From positions 62,001 to 126,000 of the forward strand of contig CANRMA010000006.1 of assembly GCA_947631625.1 (NCBI GenBank): a DNA stretch of 64,000 nucleotides, written 5' to 3'. Position numbers and translations under genes: made by a program. This document shows positions 26,687 to 34,800 of this stretch, piece by piece. Below the pieces are notes generated by a model. It was not told the DNA's origin, did not search any database, and was given only the letters and a program-made list of their open reading frames with translations. Position 1 is the first letter of the stretch. Every line of letters begins with the position of its first letter. This DNA is from an uncultured Lachnospiraceae bacterium (GTDB taxonomy: Bacteria; Bacillota; Clostridia; Lachnospirales; Lachnospiraceae).

Positions 26687-27487
26687 ATGGGAAGTGTGGA
26701 TTGTATAGATAAGATGTGCCATATAATGGACGGAAACGGTAATTATTATTGCATTAACAGCAGCGGTCAGTTGGTTGTGGCGCAGAGTAGGGAAACGGCA
26801 GGAGTTTTTAGCTGTGTGGATGCCGATAAGAAGATCGGCGGTGGCAGAAGAGATAATTTTTATGCTGCCGTACCGATAGAAGATAATGATGATATCAAAG
26901 GAATTGATTGGAGTGGCTTACTTAAATATTTTCTATATATCGTCACTAATATAAACCGATATCAGAATGAATTAAATGCGGCGTTGTCGGATATTGATAT
27001 GCAATTGTGTGACATAATGCACTATATAGAGCTATATGATATGGACGATGATGACAGTATTCGCATGGTGGCTTTGTTAAAAGAGTGCAGGCAGCGGCGG
27101 CGTGACATAAAAGACGAAATGCTGCGGCTGGAAAGTTTTCAGAAAGCAGTCATAACGGGCAGCAGCATTTCCGGAATAAAGGAAGGGATAAAGCAGATCG
27201 ACAGGCTTTCAGACCGCGTATACCACCCAAGAAAGCTGCAGAAGCTGTTCGAGGATTGCCCTGAAAAAACCGTCAGGGAAAACTTACTTTGGCGGGCATT
27301 TGACGGAAGTACATGCATGGACGCGGAAAAAGATGAAAATGAATGTGAAGCTGAATTTGAAAGCGGCCCGGATGAAGATGCCAATTACAATGCTTTTCAG
27401 AAATATAGCGTGTATAAAAAGCTTAAGCAGCTTCGGAACAGAAGAAAAGAATTACATGGAGGATTAGAAGCGGATATAAAAACTTAA
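26687..27487 (+). CDS. Hypothetical cytoplasmic protein with coiled-coil tendency
   Basis: The 266-residue product has no signal peptide or membrane helix. The first 60 residues (MDGNGNYYCINSSGQLVVAQ) suggest a small beta-rich domain. From residue 85 to 175 it is helical and charged, with heptad-like spacing (LKECRQRRRDIKDEMLRLES). An acidic patch precedes a basic, helical C-terminus. AAGGAG precedes the start. It stands alone between opp and the lar operon. I recognise no family and propose no function. Confidence 0.6.
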   Translation: MGSVDCIDKMCHIMDGNGNYYCINSSGQLVVAQSRETAGVFSCVDADKKIGGGRRDNFYAAVPIEDNDDIKGIDWSGLLKYFLYIVTNINRYQNELNAALSDIDMQLCDIMHYIELYDMDDDDSIRMVALLKECRQRRRDIKDEMLRLESFQKAVITGSSISGIKEGIKQIDRLSDRVYHPRKLQKLFEDCPEKTVRENLLWRAFDGSTCMDAEKDENECEAEFESGPDEDANYNAFQKYSVYKKLKQLRNRRKELHGGLEADIKT

Positions 27488-27497
27488 GCGAATGGAA

Positions 27498-27556
27498 CTG
27501 CAGGTGAATGGCTGCAGGTAAATGTAAGCTGCCATAGGTAAATGTAAAGCTGCAGA
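27498..27556. repeat. Imperfect tandem words upstream of the lar promoter
   Basis: CTGCAGGTGAATGG, CTGCAGGTAAATGTAAG and a diverged third unit follow one another. The array ends in TGCAGAC (27551-27557), which is complementary to GTCTGCA in the first leader hairpin of the lar operon. Confidence 0.45.
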
Positions 27557-27557
27557 C

Positions 27558-27586
27558 TTGACAAATCATTTCCGATAATTTAAAAT
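27558..27586 (+). promoter_or_regulatory. Sigma-A promoter of the lar operon
   Basis: A consensus -35 TTGACA (27558-27563) is followed after 17 bp by TAAAAT (27581-27586). Expected transcription start is about 27593, directly before the first leader hairpin. Confidence 0.75.
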
Positions 27587-27593
27587 ATATAAA

Positions 27594-27745
27594 TGTAGAC
27601 AGAAGTCTGCATGAAGGTACAGAAGTGCCGGGTAAGGATAGATTTGTATTTTTTTATATGTGTACTATGAAGGTATGCGTTCCCTTTGAAAAGGTATAAC
27701 GTGTGCCTTTTTTTATGACAATGAAAGTTCCTGAAGGCAGGAATT
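27594..27745 (+). promoter_or_regulatory. Structured 5' leader with intrinsic terminator (candidate riboswitch or attenuator) of the lar operon
   Basis: In transcript order there are four structures. Hairpin 1: TGTAGAC-AGAA-GTCTGCA, 27594-27611. Hairpin 2: GGTAC-AGAA-GTGCC, 27616-27629, with the same AGAA loop. Then a long terminator: AAGGTATGCGTT 27670-27681 paired over 12 positions with AACGTGTGCCTT 27698-27709 (three wobble pairs), plus a T-run. Last comes TTCCTG-AAGG-CAGGAA at 27728-27743. A terminator inside a leader implies conditional termination. The operon makes a nickel cofactor, so metal or cofactor sensing is a reasonable guess. I cannot match it to a named riboswitch. Confidence 0.6.
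27670..27715 (+). terminator. Intrinsic terminator inside the lar leader
   Basis: A 12-pair stem with an inner CCTTT/AAAGG hairpin is followed by seven T residues. It lies 67 bp before the first gene of the operon and about 80 bp after the predicted transcription start. Confidence 0.8.
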
Positions 27746-27781
27746 TATTGTTTAACAATTAAATTTAAGGAGGATACAAAA

Positions 27782-28189
27782 ATGGCATGTTTTATGGTAC
27801 CGGCTGCTGAGGCAGTCATTACAACAATTGCGGCAAAATCTATGGAGTCAAAAGAAAGAGCATGTGAGAGTCATGCGTCAGGGAATGAAAACGCAGATCT
27901 TGAAATGAATGCGAGGGTTCCTTTTTCTAAGAAAGTTAAGTGGTTAAATAACCTGCTTTGGGGCGGTTCAGCGTTGCTTGCGTTTGAGCATGTATGGCAT
28001 GGAGAGATCATACCTTCTTTTCCGTTCTTAAGCGCGGCGTCAGATCCTGCGGCTGCGGCTGAAATGCTTCATGAAATGGGAACGGTCGGTGTGACTATGG
28101 CGGCGCTCATAACCATTGTGTGGGGCGGCATGGTAGCAGTTTCTTCCGTTATTGAGAAGAGAGCATTAAGCGCGCAGACAGATAAATAA
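27782..28189 (+). CDS. Small membrane protein of the lar operon, unknown function
   Basis: The 135-residue protein has a cytoplasmic N-terminal half. Two hydrophobic segments follow: WLNNLLWGGSALLAFEHVWH (about residues 59-78) and VTMAALITIVWGGMVAVSSV near the C-terminus. Two histidines stand at the end of the first segment, and another (MLHEMG) precedes the second. AAGGAGG precedes the ATG. It is the first gene after the leader, followed by a second small membrane protein and then larB. Position suggests a role in nickel handling or membrane targeting, but no known nickel-transporter family is recognised. Confidence 0.72.
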   Translation: MACFMVPAAEAVITTIAAKSMESKERACESHASGNENADLEMNARVPFSKKVKWLNNLLWGGSALLAFEHVWHGEIIPSFPFLSAASDPAAAAEMLHEMGTVGVTMAALITIVWGGMVAVSSVIEKRALSAQTDK

Positions 28190-28210
28190 AAACAGGAGAA
28201 TTGATGTAAA

Positions 28211-28528
28211 ATGACATTATTGACTACGGTTTTTGCGGCGATCATTTCTACAGTCGTCTGGTACAGGAACGCTCCGAAAGATGAGATGAAAGTCGGGATT
28301 TTGTGTTGGATGTATTGGGGAGCTTCGCTTATGTGGCTCGTAGATGCAATTTATGAGTATGCAAGCCTCCGCGCAGAATACTTTACGCCGGCGCCGGCAG
28401 ATATGTTAAATGATTTGTATCTGGGTCTGTCGGTAGTGGCGCTTGGTCTTATCATATGGCTTGCGCGGCTTTTTATAAAAGACCCCAAAGGTGTTGTGAA
28501 GGAAGCGCTTTTAGGAAGTAAAAAATAA
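28211..28528 (+). CDS. Small three-helix membrane protein of the lar operon, unknown function
   Basis: The product has 105 residues and three hydrophobic segments: residues 1-18 (MTLLTTVFAAIISTVVWY), about 27-47 (VGILCWMYWGASLMWLVDAI) and about 70-88 (LYLGLSVVALGLIIWLA). It starts 21 bp after the previous gene and ends 17 bp before larB, so it belongs to the operon. With its neighbour it could form a small membrane complex. It is too small for a classical transporter alone, and I do not recognise a family. Confidence 0.72.
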   Translation: MTLLTTVFAAIISTVVWYRNAPKDEMKVGILCWMYWGASLMWLVDAIYEYASLRAEYFTPAPADMLNDLYLGLSVVALGLIIWLARLFIKDPKGVVKEALLGSKK

Positions 28529-28545
28529 TATATAGGAGCGGGCGG

Positions 28546-29316
28546 ATGAAAAGCGAAACAAAACAGATACTTGAGGCAGTACAAAACGGTACATTGTCAG
28601 TGGATGAAGCTCTTTTAAGGCTTAAGACCGCGCCGTTTGAAGATATAGGTTTTGCAAAAGTTGATCTGCACCGTAAAGTGCGTCAGGGAGTTCCTGAAGT
28701 AATCTACGGCGCAGGTAAAACTCCTGAGCAGATGATAGGTATCATTGATACGATGAAGAAAAACGGGCAAAAGAATATTCTGATCACCCGTCTTTCACAT
28801 GAGGCGGCGCAGAAGATAGATCAGTCTCATGCATTGGCATATTATTCCAATGCAAAAGTAGGCGTTATAGGCGATTTTCCTTCTCCCGACGGAATAGGAG
28901 CAGTGGTTATTGCAACGGGAGGCACAAGCGACATACCTGTGGCCGAGGAGGCGGCGCTTACTGCCGAAGTTCTTGGAAATGAGGTAATACGTCTCTATGA
29001 TGTGGGTGTGGCGGGGCTGCACAGACTTTTGTCCCATAAGGATGAAATAATGCAGGCTAGTGTAATAATTGCCATTGCCGGAATGGAAGGGGCGCTTGCC
29101 AGTGTCATAGGCGGTCTGGCAGACTGCCCTGTTATCGCCGTACCTACAAGTGTGGGTTACGGGGCCTCTTTTAACGGATTGTCCGCGCTTTTATCCATGT
29201 TAAATTCCTGTGCAAGCGGGGTTTCGGTAGTAAATATTGATAACGGTTTTGGCGCCGGATACCTTGCAAGCATGATAAATCATATGGAAGCGAAGGACCG
29301 CGGTCGTACTGTATGA
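28546..29316 (+). CDS. larB: LarB, nickel-pincer cofactor biosynthesis carboxylase/hydrolase
   Basis: The 256-residue protein has a small N-terminal helical part. A PurE-like domain follows (VIYGAGKTPEQMIGIIDTMK; VIATGGTSDIPVAEEAALTA; VPTSVGYGASFNGLSALLSM). LarB carboxylates nicotinic acid adenine dinucleotide and hydrolyses its phosphoanhydride bond, giving dicarboxylated nicotinate mononucleotide. This is the first step to the nickel-pincer nucleotide used by lactate racemase and related enzymes. LarC and LarE follow in the same operon. No larA is visible in the window. Confidence 0.93.
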   Translation: MKSETKQILEAVQNGTLSVDEALLRLKTAPFEDIGFAKVDLHRKVRQGVPEVIYGAGKTPEQMIGIIDTMKKNGQKNILITRLSHEAAQKIDQSHALAYYSNAKVGVIGDFPSPDGIGAVVIATGGTSDIPVAEEAALTAEVLGNEVIRLYDVGVAGLHRLLSHKDEIMQASVIIAIAGMEGALASVIGGLADCPVIAVPTSVGYGASFNGLSALLSMLNSCASGVSVVNIDNGFGAGYLASMINHMEAKDRGRTV

Positions 29317-29406
29317 GAAGCGATGAGCCGCGATTGTGCTGTATGTGAAACTGATGAATTTCTGTTTATATTAAAGATAAGTCTGATATGAAGAATGGAG
29401 CATTGG

Positions 29407-30639
29407 ATGAAAACATTATATCTTGACTGTGGAATGGGAGCTGCAGGAGATATGCTTACGGCGGCGCTTACGGAACTTCTGCCGGACCCTGACAGTTTTA
29501 TGGAGAAATTAAACGGACTTGGCATACCGGCTGTTGACATTAAAAAAGAGTCGGTAAAAAAATGCGGAATTACCGGGACACATATTTCAGTTACGGTAAA
29601 TGGTATGGAAGAGCGCAGCGAAGATTACAGGCACGGACATGAGCATGAACATGAGCCGGGACATGCACATGACCATGACCATGTACATCAACACGGACAT
29701 GTTCACAGTAGTATGAGTGATATTGAACGGATAATAAGCAGTATCAATATTTCAAAAAAAGTGCGTGAAGATGTGATTGCCGTATATAAGCTGATTGCGG
29801 AAGCAGAGAGTCATGTACACGGCGTACCCGTAACCGATATTCATTTTCATGAGGTCGGCGCTATGGATGCGATCGCCGACATTACTGCGGTATGTCTTCT
29901 TATGGATGAACTTGCGCCTGATGAGATAGTGGTGTCACCTATACATGTAGGTAACGGTCATGTCAAGTGCGCTCATGGGATTTTGCCCGTGCCGGCGCCG
30001 GCGACTGCGTTTATATTAAAGGATGTTCCCATATATGGCGGCTCGGTTTCAGGGGAACTTTGCACGCCTACGGGAGCGGCTCTTTTGAAACATTTCGCGA
30101 CGCGATTTGGGAATATGCCTGTTATGAAAACGCAGGCTGTCGGATACGGAATGGGCAAAAAGGACTTTGAAATGGCAAACTGTGTACGTGCAATGATAGG
30201 TGAAACTGATGATAAGACAGATATAGTGATCGAACTTTCCTGCAATGTGGATGATATGACGGCGGAAGAGATCAGTTTTGCGGCAGAACGTTTATTCGAA
30301 GGCGGCGCTCTTGATGTTTATACGATACCTATAGGTATGAAGAAATCGCGCCCGGGAACATTGATACGCGTGATGTGCAGTGAAGAAAACAGGGAAAATA
30401 TGCTTAGATTATTATTTGCGCATACATCTACCATCGGAGTCAGGGAAACATTGACCCATAGGTATATTTTGGATCGCAAAGTGGAAACCGTGCAGACTCC
30501 TTATGGAGAAGTACGTCGAAAGGTATCTTCGGGTTACGGAGTGTCGCGGGTAAAATATGAATATGACGATATTGCAGGAATAGCAAAAGATAAAGGCATG
30601 AGTTTTGAAGAAGTGCGGAAAGACCTGCAAAAATTATGA
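29407..30639 (+). CDS. larC: LarC, nickel insertion protein of the nickel-pincer cofactor pathway
   Basis: The protein has 410 residues from the ATG at 29407 (GGAG 6 bases upstream; an earlier ATG at 29395 is less well placed). LYLDCGMGAAGDM at the start and SPIHVGNGHVKCAHG in the middle are family landmarks. Residues about 74-101 form a histidine-rich loop (HGHEHEHEPGHAHDHDHVHQ), a metal store or chaperone segment. LarC inserts nickel into the sulfurised cofactor in a CTP-dependent reaction. In some relatives the gene is split by a frameshift; here it is a single open frame. Confidence 0.94.
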   Translation: MKTLYLDCGMGAAGDMLTAALTELLPDPDSFMEKLNGLGIPAVDIKKESVKKCGITGTHISVTVNGMEERSEDYRHGHEHEHEPGHAHDHDHVHQHGHVHSSMSDIERIISSINISKKVREDVIAVYKLIAEAESHVHGVPVTDIHFHEVGAMDAIADITAVCLLMDELAPDEIVVSPIHVGNGHVKCAHGILPVPAPATAFILKDVPIYGGSVSGELCTPTGAALLKHFATRFGNMPVMKTQAVGYGMGKKDFEMANCVRAMIGETDDKTDIVIELSCNVDDMTAEEISFAAERLFEGGALDVYTIPIGMKKSRPGTLIRVMCSEENRENMLRLLFAHTSTIGVRETLTHRYILDRKVETVQTPYGEVRRKVSSGYGVSRVKYEYDDIAGIAKDKGMSFEEVRKDLQKL

Positions 30640-30673
30640 TTTTTCATCTTTAGGGAAAGGCCGGTTATTAAGT

Positions 30674-31501
30674 ATGGATTTATTACATGAAAAAAAGCGG
30701 CATTTGGAGAATTATCTTAAAGAACTCGGGAGCGTGGCGGTTGCTTTTTCTTCCGGAGTCGATTCAACGTTCCTTCTTAAGACCGCGCATGAAGTTTTGG
30801 GAGACAGGGCAGTTGCAGTAACCGCCAGATCGTGTTCTTTCCCGGCGCGTGAGTTGGAAGAAGCTAAAGCTTTTTGCGTGTCGGAAGGAATAGAGCAGAT
30901 CATAGTTGATTCAGAAGAATTGGATATAGACGGCTTCAGTCAGAATCCCCCCAATAGATGTTATCTGTGTAAACGTGAATTATTTACCAAAATCAGGGAT
31001 ATCGCTGCAGAGCGGGGCATTTTGTATATAGCGGAAGGATCCAATATGGATGATAACGGAGACTACAGACCGGGTCTTATAGCTGTTTCTGAATTGGATG
31101 TCAAAAGTCCGTTGCGGGAGGCAGAGCTTACTAAAGAAGAGATCCGCGCGCTTTCGAAGGAGATGGGACTGCAAACATGGGATAAGCCGTCGTTTGCCTG
31201 TCTGTCGTCACGCTTTGTGTATGGGGAGACGATTACGAAGGAAAAACTTTACATGGTAGAACGGGCGGAGCAGAAGCTTCTCGATATGGGCTTTAGACAG
31301 GTGCGTGTCCGTATACATGGGAATATTGCGAGAATTGAAATAGAAAGAAGTGAGTTTGATAAACTAATATGTCCGGAAATATCCGAATCTGTCACAAGTT
31401 ATTTTAAAGAACTGGGATTTCTTTATGTAACCATGGATCTGAACGGTTATAAGATGGGAAGTATGAATAAGACTATAGACGCGGAAAGCGTTAAAGTATA
31501 G
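30674..31501 (+). CDS. larE: LarE, sulfur transferase of the nickel-pincer cofactor pathway
   Basis: The 275-residue protein has the PP-loop AFSSGVDSTFLL (about residues 24-35). A pair of cysteines lies in RCYLCK (C96, C99), and a later cysteine in FACLSSR falls at residue 176. In the well-studied sacrificial enzymes a cysteine at 176 donates its own sulfur to the cofactor, and the position matches. Cluster-containing relatives use several cysteines, so the C96/C99 pair leaves both mechanisms open. The ATG at 30674 was preferred to an upstream frame that overlaps larC. It ends the operon. Confidence 0.93.
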   Translation: MDLLHEKKRHLENYLKELGSVAVAFSSGVDSTFLLKTAHEVLGDRAVAVTARSCSFPARELEEAKAFCVSEGIEQIIVDSEELDIDGFSQNPPNRCYLCKRELFTKIRDIAAERGILYIAEGSNMDDNGDYRPGLIAVSELDVKSPLREAELTKEEIRALSKEMGLQTWDKPSFACLSSRFVYGETITKEKLYMVERAEQKLLDMGFRQVRVRIHGNIARIEIERSEFDKLICPEISESVTSYFKELGFLYVTMDLNGYKMGSMNKTIDAESVKV

Positions 31502-31593
31502 CGGGCTCTTTTTTATAAATAAAAAATTCCTGAAACCAACATAAATGTTGATCCCAAGAACTTTTATGGGTTGGGCTGTTCATAAACAGTCAA

Positions 31594-31665
31594 CAGCTCG
31601 TAGGGGAATCGAACCCCTGTTTCCGCCGTGAGAGGGCGGCGTCTTAACCGCTTGACCAACGAGCC
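31594..31665 (-). tRNA. tRNA-Glu (anticodon CTC)
   Basis: On the minus strand the acceptor stem GGCTCGT pairs with ACGAGCT. The anticodon arm is CCGCC-CTCTCAC-GGCGG with anticodon CTC, and the T arm is GGGG-TTCGATT-CCCC. CCA is not encoded. CTC reads the GAG codon. A tRNA-Glu(TTC) gene is expected elsewhere. It is transcribed opposite to the flanking protein genes. Confidence 0.95.
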
Positions 31666-31684
31666 ATATAAAGTGCACTTGTTT

Positions 31685-31713
31685 ATTCTATTATAAATTG
31701 GATAAAATTGCAA
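31685..31713 (-). promoter_or_regulatory. Promoter of the tRNA-Glu gene
   Basis: On the minus strand, TTGCAA (31713-31708) is followed after 17 bp by TAGAAT (31690-31685). The predicted start is about 12 bp before the mature tRNA end. Confidence 0.55.
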
Positions 31714-31745
31714 GAGGTTTTTGTGATTTTTTTTAAACATTTTTA

Positions 31746-31773
31746 TTGCGCTGATGAATTAATATGCTATAAT
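31746..31773 (+). promoter_or_regulatory. Promoter of the large secreted protease gene
   Basis: TTGCGC (31746-31751), a 16-bp spacer and a perfect TATAAT (31768-31773) lie 119 bp upstream of the chosen start codon. Confidence 0.55.
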
Positions 31774-31891
31774 ATACGGGAATTGGACAATTATCGTAAA
31801 ATATCTGAATGATATGTGCCTGTACCGTGTACATCAAAGGCTTGGGCTGTTTACTTTCAGGAATTGCAGGTTGGCAGGAACGGGGGATAAA

Positions 31892-34800
31892 ATGTATAAA
31901 AGAATTATATCTGCCTTGCTGATATTTGCATTACTTATTTCAAGTGTAGAGATAAATTCATATGCAATGCCATTGGAGTCGAAATGGGATTACAATATAA
32001 ACTCTGACATAATGACAGGGTTTAAAAGCGCTACGGCCGACGAATATGATACAAAAGAAAGTGCCAAAGAAGATTATAGCCCTGAATCAGGAGAAAGAGT
32101 CGGGGAAGGTCAGAGTTCCAATGCAGAAGAGGGAACTGAAGAGGACAGTAATCCTGAAGCAGAAAAAGGAACCGTGGAAGAACAGAGACCTGATACGGAA
32201 GAAGGAACCGGGAAAGGTCAGAGTTCCAATGCAGAAGGAGAAACTGAAGAAGACAGTAATCCTGAAGCAGAAAAAGGAACCGTAGGAGAACAGAGACCTG
32301 ATACGGAAGAAGGAACCAAGGAAGATCAGAACCCTGATGCGGAGGAAGGAACCGGAGAAGATCAGAGTTCCAATACGGAGGAAGGAACCGGAGAAGATCA
32401 GAGTTCCAATACGGAAGAAGGAACCGGAGAAGATCAGAGTTCCAATATAGAAGAAGGAAATGAAGAAGAAAATGAAGAAGGACAGAGTTCTGACGGAGAG
32501 GAAACAGATAATGCCCAAAACTCTGACATAATGGAAGAGTCAGATAAAACTTTTGATGCTGAAACCCCATCCGAATCAACATCGCAGAGTTTTCTCATTG
32601 ATATGCAGGAGCCGTATGATGGCGACTGTCTTCTTGTGGCCAATGTTAATATACAGGAGACCGGGGAAAATGAAACTGCAGGCAGTTTTACGTCAGCGGA
32701 TATTGCTTCTTCGGATAAAAGTTTTATAAATTCGTCAGGAATTGCTGCAGTATCGGAAAGCGGCAGTGATATTTATGATTATGATGAGTATGGAAGAGGG
32801 CTTATAGATCCCGCCTCTTTTTTGCCGGAAGCGGTCTTGGATGAGAACGGAGTTTCTTATCTGTCTGATGAGGAAGCGGCTCCAACCGAGTATGAAGTTG
32901 GCGAAGAGCGTATCTTTTATCTAAACAATCAATCAAATAACACATATAACGAAGTAAACTGCGTATGTGTTGCGATCAGCGAGTATGCTACGGTATGGGT
33001 GCCGGCCGATGATGACATATATGTTGAAGATGCGGACAAGATGAAAGCTTATATGAGTGAGCTTGCACAGGAATTTGACGTCCAGTTCCCTAAAATGACC
33101 GAAATGTTTGGTTCCAAAGATACAGTGGAAGCAAAATATGGCGACAACGACGGAAAAACAGCGCTTTTATGTTATGACATCAACGGGAACGGTATGAGCG
33201 GAAGCTCATATACCGCCGGATATTTTTTCTCTGCGGATCTTAATATAAATTATAAAAACAGTACCAACAATAAAATTGATTGCCTTCATATAGATTCGTG
33301 GCAGGGAATGAGCAGGAATACGTCATCGAATACTTTAAATCCCACACAGAGCAAGCGGACTATGGTACATGAGCTGCAGCATATGATCAATTTTTCGGTG
33401 TGCAGGGATAACGAAGAGAGTTTTTTGCAATTAAAAATTCCCACATGGCTGAATGAAGCATATTCCGAAGCGGCGGCACATTTATGCTATGGTGAAGCTT
33501 CAAACCGTATTTCCAATTATAACAGTTATAGTGATATCCCGGCGGGGAAGGTCTCTTTGATTAAGTGGAACAGCAATTATACTCTGCCTAATTATGCGCT
33601 GAGTTATCTTTTCAGTCAGTACATACGTATCCAATATGAAAACGGAAGCACCATATATAAAGATACAATGAATGATTTAAACGAATCGACGGATCTTTTA
33701 ACGGTTATTGCCGATAAACTTGGGATATCCGCGCAGGAATTGCTGTTTAACTTCCGCGCCGCTTTGTTTTTGAAAAATGCAGAAGGAAAGTATGGTTTTG
33801 GCGGTGAAGAGTGGGCGGAGTCAATAAATTCAAAGAGTGTATCGGCGTCATCGGTAGGCAGCAGTCTGAGTCTTGCACCGGGGGCGGCCGCGGTCATTGA
33901 TCTGCGCGACAGTTTTGAACCGTCGCAGACCGGGGAACATATCCGATATGCGGGTATGTATAAGGAAGTCACCGATGACGATGTAGCCGTAAGTATATCC
34001 GGAGGTGATTCCATTACTGCGGATATGGAAGAGCTGCAGCTTACTGCGTCAGTATATCCTAAGGGAGTCAGCCAGGAGGTGATATTTTCCCTGCCGTATC
34101 CAGAAGATGAGCAGTATGCAAAAGTGACTGCGGATGGACTCGTTATCCCGATTTCGGAAGGAAGTATAACTGTGCGCGCAACTTCCGTATTTGATCCGTC
34201 CAGATATGCGGATAAAGTCATAGCTGTCTCGGCGCGCGGCAATGTAATATTTGAGCAAAATATAAGCCCTGTGTTCGGAGGCGTGTCGGTAAATTATGAG
34301 GTCGTGATACCGAAAAGAGCCGTATTATACTATACGATAGACAGTGATGTCCCGAATGTCGAAAGCGGGAAACTGCCGGAAGAAGGTCTGCTTTTCGATA
34401 AGGAGGGCACATATTCCTTAAAAATATTTGGACATGATGACGAGGGGGTATATAAAGACGTATATGACGAGGCTGAGATAGTTATCGGAAAGTCCGCCGC
34501 TCCGGTGATATCTGAAGAAGATATGAAGATGGATAAAACCGATGTAAAGCTTGTTACGATCCTGTCTCCCGAAGACGCGGAGGTTTATTACACTTTGGAC
34601 GGTACCGCGCCTTCTCCCGAACAGGGTATAAAATATGAAGAACCTTTTATTATAAGCGAGGAAGGCGCTACAACGGTTAAGGCTGTTGTCCTGCAGAAAG
34701 GAAAGGAAGTCAGCGAGGCAGCGGAGAAAAATATAGATGTAGACTATGTGTATGAGACTATGGAAGAGTCTGAACACAAACCATATATGACACAAGTGTC

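Noticed and set aside
27594-27629. Guanidine-II (mini-ykkC) riboswitch for the twin hairpins
   Set aside because: That class needs ACGR loops; both loops here are AGAA.
32031-32582. 183-residue minus-strand frame opposite the protease repeats
   Set aside because: It is the antisense shadow of the acidic repeat region, with repetitive Leu/Phe-rich words and no start signal.
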